This document shows, in pieces, positions 10,501 to 19,923 of a DNA stretch of 64,000 bases (within the stretch, counting starts at the first letter, position 1; every line of letters starts with the position of its first letter). This stretch comes from Chlorops oryzae (Eukaryota > Arthropoda > Insecta > Diptera > Chloropidae). Below the pieces are notes generated by a model. That model did not search any database, had not been told where the DNA came from, and saw only the letters and a list, made by a program, of their open reading frames with translations. Location of the stretch: positions 121,584,942 to 121,648,941 of the forward strand of contig CM035806.1 of assembly GCA_020466095.1 (NCBI GenBank). Direction: 5' to 3'. A program made the translations under genes and the position numbers.

Positions 10501-12419
10501 TGGCCGAAGAGGCAAGCGAAGGGTAAGCTCGATTATTGAAATATCAAAATAAACGATAATAATGATAATGATATTGATTTGATAATGATATTGATTTGAT
10601 ATAGATATAGATATTGATATTGGTATTGATAATGGAAATGGAAATGATAATGATATATCTTTTCCAGAGAGGTAATTCAGTGAACGTAATAAACGCGTCA
10701 TTGACGAATCTGGTACAAACGCGCCGTGGACCAGCATTTTATAAGGAAGGAGAGCTTCGTCTACTCAGTGCCTTTCGATGCGGGGTGGTAAGCTGAATAA
10801 TATCACCGATTGGTCGAATACCTCAAATATTTTTGAACACTCATAGTCGTTACTTATCAGCAGTGCTCGAATTTTGTTGCATTTATAAATTTAAAGCATA
10901 CTTTAGGGGGGAAATTTTTCTTACCAACATTTTGCGAATAATTTTGATCATGAAGTGAAAAATCGTTTTAATGATTTTCCGGCGTTTATTCGAGCTAAAG
11001 GTCAAAACTTTTGACTTTAAGCTCGAATAAACGCCGGAAAACATTAAAACAATTTTTCACTTAATGATCAAAATATCAACGAAAGGTCGAACAACACATA
11101 TCGAATACAAAAAAGAAAAACATTAGAAATCATTAAAATGATTTTTCACTCAATTTTTTTTCTTTTTTTTCGCAGAAACGAGCGCCGATACCATAGTAAC
11201 TGCCAGTCACGCTATCTTCCATACTGAGGGTGATAAATCCGCTCCAGCTGCAGTAGTTGGCTTCCAGTTCCAGCATTCAGCTTTGTATAAACTTTTTCGC
11301 AATATCACAGGAAACGTAAGTGCTATAATTGAGGAGATCAACTTAACGGCATAACATGAATACTGGTTCCGTTTTTCAGGCCTGCTCCATCGATGACAAG
11401 GACTGCTACATTTTAGACAATAATGGGTTCATTATCATATCTCCGCATCGTCATGAGACTGGAAAATTTTTTGGCGAAATCAATGGAGCGATCATGCAAC
11501 GACTAGTTGTGGAGAATGTCTACAAGAAAGTAATCGTCTATGATTATCAAGCCGTTTGTTTCGCTTCAAAGTTCGACAACAATTCGTCCAGAATTTTATT
11601 TTCGGTAAGTTCAAAGGTGCCCACTTACGAGGAACGAAGTTGAATGGTGAATGTTTCGCAATTTCTTGCAGCCGATCTTTCACATTTTAAGAATACTGAA
11701 ATGGTTCATTTACACAATGTTGTGGTATTTGATTCAATTGAGTGCCGCAACAGCTGAATATATCGAGCATTATATGGATGAGAATATGACCGATTACCCG
11801 ACGAATGATAAGAACACGGAATTCTTACGTTCGATCACATTACACCGAACCAATCTCAAGTCATGCGACATGCAACGTGAACTATACATCTTACTCAATG
11901 AGAAGGACAATGTTGTCTACAATACAACAGCCGATGCATGTGAACGGCCATTTGTCGTACTGCCAATACCGGCTAGCAATCTCATTTTGCTCGTCATCGA
12001 TCAAATGTGCCCGCGCGATTTATCCTTTCAACTGACCGTCAATCCCGTTGACATCAATTATCCATTGGCGATAAATGAGACGTTGGCGTGCTACAAACAC
12101 GATCGTGCATTCAAAAGGAAACGACCGGAAAGCTGCATCAGCCGCCATATCAATGTGAGTATTGCAAAATGAACACGAAACTCAAATCGAGCGCGCACAT
12201 CGAAATGCGCCGCGCTCCCGTATGATGTCCGAAGAGCGAATTTTCACATATTCTTGTACTTTCCCACTTGATTCATTTATTTATTTTTGTTTTTGTTTTT
12301 GTTTTTACCAGGAAAGTGCAATTGAGCTGTGCGGGCACGCCGGAAGTATCTACGTTAATAAATTGTTACTCATTACCGGACTTTATGTAATATTCTTATT
12401 AATAGCAAAACCAAAGTGA
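4421..12419 (+). CDS. Voltage-gated calcium channel alpha2delta subunit, C-terminal part (14 exons, 5' exons missing)
   Basis: Joined exons 4421-4501, 5191-5265, 5333-5440, 5511-5582, 5646-5848, 5939-6081, 6757-6798, 7845-7938, 10412-10522, 10668-10787, 11176-11315, 11380-11604, 11672-12154, 12312-12419, about 667 codons, ending TGA. All junctions are GT-AG and all phases agree except out of exon 10. Family knowledge: alpha2delta is an extracellular, membrane-anchored auxiliary subunit that raises surface density and synaptic abundance of high-voltage calcium channels. Seen: Cache-type motifs [29 protein letters not shown] and [11 protein letters not shown], the WTPIRNTT block, several N-glycosylation sequons, many cysteines, and a C-terminal hydrophobic stretch suited to a GPI signal or membrane segment. 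The N-terminal VWA_N/VWA part is absent and should lie upstream of base 1 or in unrecognised exons. Flies have several paralogues, so no symbol is given. Introns carry MITEs. Confidence 0.9.
4596..4870. mobile_element. MITE with 13-bp perfect TIR inside alpha2delta intron
   Basis: TCGACGTGCGATG at 4596-4608 and its exact reverse complement at 4858-4870. The interior repeats GCGAT/ATCGC motifs many times in both orientations. No coding capacity. Confidence 0.75.
5191..5265 (+). CDS. alpha2delta exon 2
   Basis: 25 codons, phase 0 to 0. It encodes [18 protein letters not shown] followed by HPDFRPI, the strongest family signature in the window. Acceptor ttcttttcag, donor GTAAAT. Confidence 0.92.
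5333..5440 (+). CDS. alpha2delta exon 3
   Basis: 36 codons, phase 0 to 0, starting [19 protein letters not shown]. Acceptor aaaaaag after a T-rich tract, donor GTATAC; the upstream intron is 67 bp. Confidence 0.88.
5511..5582 (+). CDS. alpha2delta exon 4
   Basis: 24 codons, phase 0 to 0, ending [15 protein letters not shown]. Acceptor tactcgtag, donor GTAATA; the upstream intron is 70 bp. Confidence 0.87.
5646..5848 (+). CDS. alpha2delta exon 5
   Basis: 203 bp, phase 0 to 2. Contains [20 protein letters not shown], a conserved alpha2delta block. Acceptor gctatttccag was chosen over an AG 20 bp upstream because only it keeps frame (M then KRAIRIK). Donor GTATGC. Confidence 0.88.
5939..6081 (+). 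CDS. alpha2delta exon 6
   Basis: 143 bp, phase 2 to 1. The split tryptophan codon TG|G joins it to exon 5. Encodes [25 protein letters not shown] and PGWKWPL. Donor GTAAGT. Confidence 0.86.
6757..6798 (+). CDS. alpha2delta exon 7 (42-bp microexon)
   Basis: Only 42 bp, phase 1 to 1, encoding [13 protein letters not shown] between split codons; the last base plus the first two of exon 8 make the Cys of YYC-DRQL. Acceptor aacacttcag, donor GTGAGT. Phase matches on both sides. Confidence 0.8.
7845..7938 (+). CDS. alpha2delta exon 8
   Basis: 94 bp, phase 1 to 2, [18 protein letters not shown]. Acceptor attttttcag, donor GTAAGC. The long open frame beginning at 7460 that runs into it is intronic read-through, not extra coding sequence. 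Confidence 0.87.
8608..8773. mobile_element. Hairpin MITE with 41-bp arms
   Basis: Arms 8608-8648 and 8733-8773 are inverted copies with one mismatch; loop 84 bp. A further part-copy of the arm (CTCGGTCCGCTAT) lies at about 8836-8848. Inside the 2.47-kb intron. Confidence 0.8.
8878..8944. repeat. Direct repeat pair, about 43 bp apart
   Basis: GGCAAATGTACAACTGTT occurs at about 8879 and 8922, followed in each case by similar TATAT sequence. Confidence 0.7.
10254..10301 (+). other. Candidate cassette exon in alpha2delta (unproven)
   Basis: A 48-bp segment between an AG and AAG|GTAAAA. Its length is a multiple of three and its phase fits between exons 8 and 9 without a stop. No homology supports the encoded residues, so it is recorded only as a possibility. 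Confidence 0.2.
10412..10522 (+). CDS. alpha2delta exon 9
   Basis: 111 bp, phase 2 to 2, [20 protein letters not shown] then TRWQEFY, strongly family-like. Acceptor accccatag, donor GTAAGC. A 2.47-kb intron precedes it. Confidence 0.9.
10555..10655. repeat. GATATT/GATAAT low-complexity tract
   Basis: Imperfect repeats of GATAATGATATTGATTT and shorter units filling most of the 145-bp intron before exon 10. Confidence 0.8.
10668..10787 (+). CDS. alpha2delta exon 10, frame-disrupted as assembled
   Basis: Family homology is clear ([20 protein letters not shown], then PFDAG), but the frame entering from exon 9 meets TGA after five codons. The homologous text is recovered by treating GTAATTC near 10673-10677 as one A too long, GAATCTGG near 10707-10713 as one T too short, and the GGGG run 10782-10785 as one G too long. 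The last change also restores phase 1 and a split Glu codon into exon 11. Three homopolymer indels beside intact exons suggest consensus error; a pseudogene or unusual allele remains possible. Confidence 0.78.
10941..11074. mobile_element. Near-loopless hairpin element in intron
   Basis: Arms of about 66 bp meet near 11007; the CCGGCGTTTATTCGAGC core is perfectly inverted. Outer ends ATTTTGATCA / TGATCAAAAT. An extra part-copy of the arm (CATTAAAATGATTTTTCACT) lies just before the exon 11 acceptor. Confidence 0.85.
11176..11315 (+). CDS. alpha2delta exon 11
   Basis: 140 bp, starts with two bases of a split codon, ends phase 0. Encodes [10 protein letters not shown] and [17 protein letters not shown] then RNITGN. 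Acceptor ttttttttcgcag, donor GTAAGT. Confidence 0.9.
11380..11604 (+). CDS. alpha2delta exon 12
   Basis: 75 codons, phase 0 to 0. Contains [14 protein letters not shown] and [15 protein letters not shown], a second Cache-like signature, and VYDYQAVCF. Acceptor gtttttcag, donor GTAAGT. Confidence 0.92.
11672..12154 (+). CDS. alpha2delta exon 13
   Basis: 161 codons, phase 0 to 0. Early hydrophobic stretch, then [20 protein letters not shown] and paired cysteines. Acceptor atttcttgcag, donor GTGAGT. Confidence 0.92.
12312..12419 (+). CDS. alpha2delta terminal exon
   Basis: 35 codons and TGA. Ends with [18 protein letters not shown] and a short basic tail, consistent with a C-terminal anchor signal. 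Acceptor gtttttaccag. A long (TTA)n tract follows about 130 bp downstream. Confidence 0.9.
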   Translation, partial: ESAIELCGHAGSIYVNKLLLITGLYVIFLLIAKPK

Positions 12420-12549
12420 ATTTAGTGATAATCAAGTTAAAAAAAAGTGTCCCTTTGTTTTTTAAATAGGTTTACATTCTCGTTTTCCATCTTTCTCCAT
12501 CACACTTTATTATTATGATTATGATTATGATTTATTATTGATTCTATTG

Positions 12550-12756
<207 letters not shown>

Positions 12757-12782
12757 TATTACGCCGATGCCTACACATAGAA

Positions 12783-12788
12783 AATAAA
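12783..12788 (+). other. Candidate poly(A) signal AATAAA for the alpha2delta gene
   Basis: First clean AATAAA after the stop and the (TTA)n tract. Position is plausible for a 3' UTR, but such hexamers are frequent in this AT-rich DNA. Confidence 0.3.
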
Positions 12789-12789
12789 A

Positions 12790-13446
12790 TAGTTACGAGA
12801 AAAAATACTCAAAATTTTGTAATATAGAAAAAATTAGCTTTTGTACATGTGCTTTAGCTCTTAAGTAAAAAAAAAAGAAGAACAAAAGAAAAAGAAAACG
12901 AAAAATAACAAAAAACACATTTCAAAAATAGGTGCACTTAATTCATATTCGATATAAGGCGTAGCTTAACAAATTCAATCATATTTACATATAAGAAAAA
13001 CCAAGGTGTGCGACATTTGCCATTTTCGAATATGAAAAAGCATCTCATCCGTAAACGAAATCCCTTAAAAAAAAAACTCCCATAAAGGCACACAAATAAG
13101 TCTGTTATTTTATTAGTACCTAATAATAAGTTTAACACAATCTCCAAAATAAGTAATAACTCAAGACTATCGTTTTTCCCTTCCATATTGTGCGATTTAA
13201 CTTCCGAGTCTTAATTGCTCTCTTAAATCAGACTTGAGAAGGTAAAGCAACTTCTTTGGAAATAGAACGAAGAACACATGGAATGCAAAAGAATGAATTA
13301 AATAAATTGAATTTCCCTCTTATATGAAAGAACTCCTTTTCAAAATTCTCTCCCTTGTACTGACTTCACATTAATCCATTGTGTACCAATTTCTTCTACA
13401 TAATTAAGCATACTCTAACCAAACATATACAATCTCAAATTAAATT
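12790..13446. other. No recognisable feature (3' flank of alpha2delta)
   Basis: AT-rich sequence with short A-runs. No coding or repeat structure supported; part may be 3' UTR. Confidence 0.45.
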
Positions 13447-13990
13447 AAAAACAAGAAAGAAAGAAAGGGTGTTATAGTCAGGCGAGCCTCACAATACAAT
13501 ACCCGATACATATAAACGGTTAGCTATTATGTTTGAATATTTTTTCTTAAAACAGGTCCCACAGACCACGACCATTAAGCCAAGGTCATCGAGAGATTTT
13601 GAAAACTACAAAGAAGCCTCATTTGCGGATTTCTGTTCAATTATTTTATGAGCACCGGCCTTTTGTTACGTCAACTTTCAAAATTTTTGGAAATTTAAAT
13701 TTAATTTTAGAGCAATTTTACAATTTTTTTAACATTCCCATTCTCGAAGTTATTCTTACTCATGCCGCCCCCAATGCGGATACAGAATATCGTTAAGATA
13801 ACTCAATTCAATCGATATGAAAACTGCACACAGACCGACTGACAGACAGACAAACTGACAAACAGACGGCGACGCTCATCATTTCGATAAAAAAAAATTT
13901 GTTTATGGTCTATCTGGATAGCTTCTGGGTGTTACACACAATCGTACAAACACAATGAACTCGGCGCAGAGTCTTTCAGGTACCCTATTT
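13447..13990. repeat. Fragment of hairpin-capped dispersed repeat (family R)
   Basis: Starts AACAAG, then GGGTGTTATAGTCAGGCGA, as at 46035 and inverted at 33661 and 46975. Ends near a CACACAATCG/GGGTGTTACA segment that also matches the other copies. Middle diverged. Confidence 0.7.
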
Positions 13991-15040
13991 AAATGTTACC
14001 TGTAAGCCGTTTCTATTTTACCGCTTAATTTACCGCTGGTTGATGTTATTCAAAATCAGGAATATTTGAAGTAGCATTGGTACTTAATGGGTTGACAGTG
14101 AAGTTGCGATTCATCTAGGAACAATGTATTCTTTTTTTAATGAAAAATTCCGACGGCATTAATTGTGCCAAGAAAAAAAAATTGTTAAAATATCGTTTAT
14201 TCTCCTTTAGATATTTTAAATAATCGAAAGATGTTTTTTTAATAAAAAATAATTTGTAAATTAAATGATCATGGATACTTTTAAAGGGTATTTGTGAGTG
14301 CAGATAAATAAATTCTGCATTCAACTTAAAATGTTGGAGCTAAATGTTGTCATACTAATATGAGTTGTTGGGAAAGAAAAGTAGCTTGAATGCATATGTT
14401 TTGAATAGCTCTATAAATTAATATGCGTGAAATTAAAAATTAGTTTTCCATAAAGTCTAATCCATGCTGCGGACTTAAATCAACTTCATTATAAAGAAGA
14501 ACCGCTTCATAAGAATAAAACAAAAAATAATCTTTTTAAATATTTTTTAAGTTTTATCTTCTTTTTTCTTTGACTTTCTTTTTGGTAAAATTGTAATTAA
14601 AGCATTTATATTAATAAATAAATTTATTATATTAATAAATAATAACACAAAATATAGTTATGAGAAATCTTTATACGCAAAAATCCATATATGAAAAAAA
14701 TGTATATTGTCCAAGAAAAAGTTCCATTGCAACGCAGACATTCATTCAAACAGTTATGAATTAATTATTTATTTAATAAAGCGCGACTTCAAGAAAATGT
14801 TTGTTTTTTTAAATAAATTCAGACAGTTTTGAAATTTCCTGGGCTTTCAACATTTGCTGGTATTTCGGTAATTACGTTTTATCAACGATTCTACAATTTT
14901 TTTATACCTATCTAGTCCGCATAAATACCCGAAAAATATTTCAAATTTATCCCCCATCATCACTGGGCAATAGAGAATTGATCACAACAGTTTTCAACAT
15001 TTTAAATCCTTGAGAATCACGATTTGATTTCTATTTAAAT
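13991..15040. other. No recognisable feature
   Basis: AT-rich; no supported coding sequence, TIR or tRNA-like structure seen. Confidence 0.4.
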
Positions 15041-15200
15041 ATTCGGGGGTGTTATGGAAACCGACAGTTACCAGAATCAGATTTGAAATCCATACAGTTT
15101 TCATTTTGGTGTTATAGAAACAGAAACAGTTTTGAAACTGTTTTAATTTTCGAATTCGGTTTAGTATCGGTTTTAGGTGTTACAGAAACAGATTTGTCGA
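15041..15200. repeat. Degenerate GGTGTTAT-GAAAC repeats
   Basis: GGTGTTATGGAAACC, GGTGTTATAGAAACA and GGTGTTACAGAAACA recur about 65 bp apart, each followed by a GATTTG-like stretch. Possibly one end of an element truncated elsewhere. Confidence 0.5.
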
Positions 15201-15420
15201 TTTGATTGTCTGATTTAAAACAAGCAGCTTATAGGTGAAAGAATTGGTCGACAGTTTGTGTGGTGATTTTTTCGCGGCTAGTCTTTTTTTAGTAGGAATA
15301 CTTTATTTAAATATATTTTCTTAATTTTTTTGTGGTATTTTATGTTTTTGACTAGGAAAAACTAGGTTGCGATACCACGAAAATAGAAAAAAAAATTGGC
15401 ACAGATAGCTGTGTCTATCA

Positions 15421-15503
15421 TTCACGCCCGAACTGGGAGTTGAACCCAGACCTTCTCGCAGCGAAAACTGACATCTCAGCCAACCACACCACGGCGGCCA
15501 CAA
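15421..15503 (-). repeat. tRNA-derived (SINE-like) segment
   Basis: On the minus strand: an A-box-like TGGTTGGCTGAGA and B-box-like GGTTCAACTCCC at the correct order and spacing. Cloverleaf degraded. A sister copy is at 61509-61583. Confidence 0.6.
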
Positions 15504-15690
15504 GGATTGCACTAATTTTTATCACAAATTCTGGTTTTTGTCTTATTCTTTTGTATGACAACAAAATAGCTGTTTCATTTTCGACTTTTCGAATTCTTTT
15601 TATTCCAAAATAACAAACTGTTTTTTACAAATTTGAAACAAATTGTTAAATCTGGATCATTTTGCTATCCAATTACTGGAGTAACAAGTT

Positions 15691-15790
15691 NNNNNNNNNN
15701 NNNNNNNNNNNNNNNNNNNNNNNNNNNNNNNNNNNNNNNNNNNNNNNNNNNNNNNNNNNNNNNNNNNNNNNNNNNNNNNNNNNNNNNNNN
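15691..15790. other. Assembly gap (100 N)
   Basis: Exactly 100 N, the usual placeholder for unknown length. Translated frames across it mean nothing. Confidence 1.
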
Positions 15791-17181
15791 AATGCATGCA
15801 CAGGGGGCCTACTTCAATTCAACACCCACGTTTTTTGCCAAGTGCCATCTATAGTACTATATGATGCTGATAAATCGCACATTACACAATGTTTTCAATC
15901 AAATTTGTCGAGAGGAGGTCAAATATGACGGAAGAATTCATTTGTGTGACTATCGCAAAACTTAAACATTCCGAAAAAGGCACAACTCGTTTATAAGGAC
16001 TGTCCCAGAAATAACTGTCCTTTTGTTTTTAGGCTAATTATAAAAAAGTGTTAACTCTATAGCAACATATTTGGTACCTTAATAAAGTATAAATATTGCA
16101 TATTAAAAAAAAAAAATACTCATTCGTAAAATAAAAGAGCTACTGAAAAGATGTCGTCTCAACAAGAAGAAAAGCGGAAAGCAATTATTTACAAACACCT
16201 GGAAAATCCAAACACCACGTACAAAAAGATCGCTAATGAAGTTGGCGTGTGCGAAAAAACTGTCGGTAGGACCATAAAACGATACAGACAGCTTACCCCT
16301 TTATCAAAAACACCAGGATCAGGGAGAAAAAGTGGTCCAGCGAACCAAGCGGTGGCCCAGAACGTTAAGCGGCTGTTTACTCAGAATCCAGGCACATCGG
16401 TTCGTGATATGGCAGCAAAAGCGGGAACATCGAAGTCAAGTGTTCAACGGATTAAAAAATTTTACAACCTAAGGAGCTATAAAGTACAAAAAGTGTCTGA
16501 TAGGTCAGAACAAAAGGACGCCGGAGCCAAGAGGAGGGCTCGAAAACTGTATCGCGATTACCTGCCCAAATTTGATTGCGTGATCATGGACGATGAAACG
16601 TATTGCAAAGCGGATTTCAAGCAGTTACCTGGACACGGATATTATACTGCGGTTAGAAGGGTTGGAGCATCCTCTAAATTTACCACCGAAAAACATACCA
16701 AATTTCCAAAGAAATACATGGTGTGGCAGGCCATTTGCAAATGTGGCCTTCGAAGTAAGGAATTTGTGACGGATCGCACAACCAACACCGAAATTTACAT
16801 CAGAGAGTGTCTGGACCGGCGTTTGCTGCCTTTTATACGTCCAAGGTTCAGTACTATTTTGGCCTGACCTAGCAACATCTCACTACGCCCAGAGAACGAT
16901 GGATTGGTACCAAGCCAATAATGTCACTGTGGTACCAAGAGAAGCAAATCCTCCGAATCAGTGCCGTAGCAACCATAGGGGCAAGAGGGGGCTTTGCCCC
17001 CACGCATTTTTGTTTTTGCCCATGAAAAAAATTAAAAAAGGAGAAAAAATAAATGACAATCGAAAAAACAATGATATTCAATCATATTTAATATAATTGC
17101 ACTTTGCGATTTTTTAGTTTATTGAATCTTAAAAGAATGGTTTACAGGTTTTTTTCGTCATTTGTCTTTTCACGCACTATC

Positions 17182-17731
17182 AGCCGGTTTCACCAAAAAT
17201 TTTTATCGGAACTTAAATTAAAATTAATTTTAATATAATTTTTTATTTAAATTGAAATTTAATTATTTTGAGTTTCACCAAGATTTGAATTTCACACATG
17301 AGAAAAGTGGCTGCACTTGCGAAATCGGCTTATTTTTTAAAATTGAACATGGAGGGAAATGTGCAAACAAAGAATTTTTCGGAAGAGGAAATGGAAATTT
17401 GACTTAATTTAGTGAAGAGGCAAAAGGGTGTCTTGGAAAATAAAAGAACGGGAAAAGTAAGACCTGGTGAAAAAGAAAACTCATGGGATATTGTCGCGGA
17501 GGAGTTCAACGCGTTATGTCCAAGAATGAGCAGATCAGCAATTCTTTGAATTCTTTGCGTCAGCTGTTTTCAACACGAAAACAGAGTTGCTTTTGTCATA
17601 TTTAAATCATATTTAAATGGGTACCGAGGCTCATTTAAATGAAAGTTAAATATGAATTAATTTTGAATGGTGAAACAGAAACTAGAAAAATTTAAATAAT
17701 TTTCAATTAAATTGATATGGTGAAACCGGCT
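17182..17731. mobile_element. Harbinger-like element nested in the hAT
   Basis: TIR AGCCGGTTTCACCA / TGGTGAAACCGGCT. Carries a remnant of a Myb/SANT-like coding region. No clear 3-bp duplication found. Confidence 0.65.
17349..17550 (+). pseudogene. Myb/SANT-like DNA-binding domain remnant
   Basis: From ATG at 17349: NFSEEEMEI, an in-frame TGA at a probable Leu codon, then NLVKRQKGVLENKRTGKVRP and WDIVAEEFNALCP. This resembles the SANT/Myb accessory domain of PIF/Harbinger-type elements. Truncated by decay. Confidence 0.6.
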
Positions 17732-19268
17732 GCATGTTTTATTTCTTTGTCAATTCGTATCGGAAAAACGGTTTCATCAATTAAAGTGCTGCTAGATAAT
17801 GGATTTTCCCCATTTTTGGGGATAGGACCAAAAGGGGAAAATGTGAATTTTTAAAACTATAGGGGTATTCACAAAGGCGTGTTAAAGACGTTGGAAAGTC
17901 CGAAATTGTTTAAACTTAGAGAGAGTTTGGATCTTAATCACTTTTATTTAACCTTCTTTATCCAAAAATGTAAAAAAAAAGTACAAAAAGTGTTTAAAAG
18001 TATTCAGTTGAGACATTTAATAAATTGTCCTTTTTGGCCATATTAGGAACCCCATGTCTTAATAAGGCCTAATTCTGATTGCTCTCAAAAACGTGTGAAC
18101 AATTAAAGAAATAGATAAAAATTTTATCTGATTTCATTGTAAATATTGTTTGAGATGAAAAATTTATATAAATACTCTTCCCAGCTCTTCTTATGTAAAA
18201 TAATATTTTTAAAACTCAAAGTTGTATATTCAAGTTCAGGTATATTAAGGTCTATTAAGGGCCTCCAAAAAAAAATTTTTTAAAGAACCAGTTGCAAGGT
18301 GACTATTGTATGCCTTATTAAAACCACTCAATATAATTTTACGTTTTATTCGGAATACAGCAATGCCAGGGGTTTGTTCCATCCTTTTTAATTTGAATAA
18401 AGTCCGACTTTTGGTATGGGCCTCAAGACTTTACAAAATTATCAACAACTTTTAGAAAAACATTGTTCTTCTTCTCACGCAAAATTATATCAAGCACGTT
18501 GTTTTTACTTCTGTAGACTTTGTTGGAAGATTAATATTCACTCAGCTACACAATCGACGCAATTTTGTTTGCTTTGTAAAGTAAATGTAAACGCTATAGA
18601 ACATGCCAAAAATCATTATGCTGAGAGTGCTATAAATATGTTTTCTGAAAATCGGGCCTTATAAAGGCTTTGGTTTTATTTGGCTCAACCACCTTATAAC
18701 CATACTTGTTTTAAAAAAGGGATTTTTCGAGGAGAGTAGGGGAGAGTATAAGAAAGAAAAATCGTGCGTGTGGCAGCACTTTTTGAATTGAACTGTTTGC
18801 CTACCCCGCTTATATCGTCTCGTGTATAATAGCTCTAAGAAGAACAGCTGATTAATTCGAACACGCTTTAAAAAAGAATTCATTCGATACGATTCCTTAA
18901 GGTCCGTTAAACGCTTGCATTGAAAGCGTGCATGTAATATGGTTTTAATTAAAATAGACGTTAAAATTTAAAAAATTATTTTTGCCCCCCACGCAAAACA
19001 GAATTGCTACGGCACTGCTCCGAATTGCCCCGAACTTCGTCCAATCGAAAAATATTGGGCTTTAATGAAAAGGAACCTTAAGAAGACCAAACAAACTGCG
19101 AAGAACATCGAAATATTTCGACATAAATGGCGTCGGGCATACACTAAGGTGAACGATAGGTCGGTAAAAAACCTAATGGAGGACCTTAATAAAAAAGTGT
19201 ATAATTTTTTTTAAGTGTATTTTTTTCAGTGTAATTAAATTTTTTATTTATTTTGTAATGTTCAATTA

Positions 19269-19830
19269 TAGTACGTTTCCATATGGTGTTAAATTCTGAG
19301 GTGTTAAGCTTTAACACTTCGATTTAACACTACCGTTTCCACTTGCACATTCTACGAAGGTGTTAAAGCTTGGCAGCTGTTCGTGTATTTTCAATTGCAA
19401 GTAGGGCTGTCAGCTTTTCAAGCGCTAAAATCAGTACATTTTTATTTCTGGAGACCTTTTTCATTTTGAAACGGAAATTACACCTTGATGGCGCAGGGGA
19501 AGTTTACCTGGCTCACATACGTATTCAAAGGAAATTTTGTCAAAAATCGTTTAAAAAACATTACAAAACTATTAGAAACAAAGTTTCTTTGACCTTCCAT
19601 TGTCGCTTTTTGTTTTTATTTCATTTTGAAAGTTAGATATGCACGAATTTCGATACGATAAATCGATATTTTCTTATCGAATGAGGTGTTACTGAGGTGT
19701 TATTGAGAATAACACTTGGCTTTCGTGTTAAGAATTTGTATGGAAAAACACGTACATCACATGATGTTAAAGGCCGCTTAACACGAAAGCCTCCTTTAAC
19801 ACGTAAATAACACCATATGTAAACGCACTA
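19269..19830. mobile_element. TTA-flanked TIR element, 562 bp
   Basis: Ends TAGTACGTTTCCATATGG and TAGTGCGTTTACATATGG (reverse complement of the right end), flanked by TTA at 19266-19268 and 19831-19833. The GGTGTTA/TAACACC motif recurs through both halves. A TWA target suggests PIF/Harbinger. Confidence 0.8.
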
Positions 19831-19923
19831 TTAATAATAAACTGAAAGAATTTAAAAAAAAACATCATTGGTTTTTTTGCAATAAAAAAAACAAAAGGAC
19901 AGTTATTTCTGGGACAGTCTTTA

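Larger units (their letters stand above)
16959..19017. mobile_element. hAT-type element inside the Tc1/mariner
   Basis: TIR CAGTGCCGTAGCAA / TTGCTACGGCACTG and a perfect 8-bp duplication CTCCGAAT (16951-16958, 19018-19025), the hAT hallmark. Removing it plus one duplication rejoins the host transposase frame. No transposase recognised inside, so probably non-autonomous; the 82-codon frame at 18416 is unrecognised. Confidence 0.9.
16151..19234 (+). pseudogene. Tc1/mariner transposase, frameshifted and split by a hAT insertion
   Basis: The start at 16151 opens MSSQQEEKRKAII. Two helix-turn-helix regions (about residues 15-50 and 70-105) flank a basic GSGRKSG linker; the first catalytic Asp is in VIMDDETY. 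The frame breaks near 16843 and homology resumes one frame over at FWPDLATSHYAQ. It is then cut at 16958 by the hAT and continues from 19026 as CPELRPIEKYWALMKRN. From the Asp of WPD to the Glu of RPIE there are 37 residues, hence DD37E. Known role: cut-and-paste integration at TA. Non-functional here because of the frameshift and insertion. Confidence 0.85.
15996..19921 (+). mobile_element. Tc1/mariner-superfamily (DD37E) transposon, multiply interrupted
   Basis: Inverted ends sharing ACTGTCCCAGAAATAACTGT and flanked by TA at 15994-15995 and 19922-19923. Subtracting the hAT (16959-19017) and the TTA-flanked element (19269-19830) with their duplications leaves about 1.3 kb, the usual Tc1/mariner size. 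Confidence 0.88.

Noticed and set aside
15633..15928. ORFs running through N gaps (also 36011-36301 and 47501-47815)
   Set aside because: The open frames depend on unknown bases.
15791..15990. Continuation of BEL/Pao polymerase on the far side of the Tc1/mariner
   Set aside because: Reverse-strand translation of this flank does not resemble the expected polymerase sequence; the nearby gap prevents a decision.
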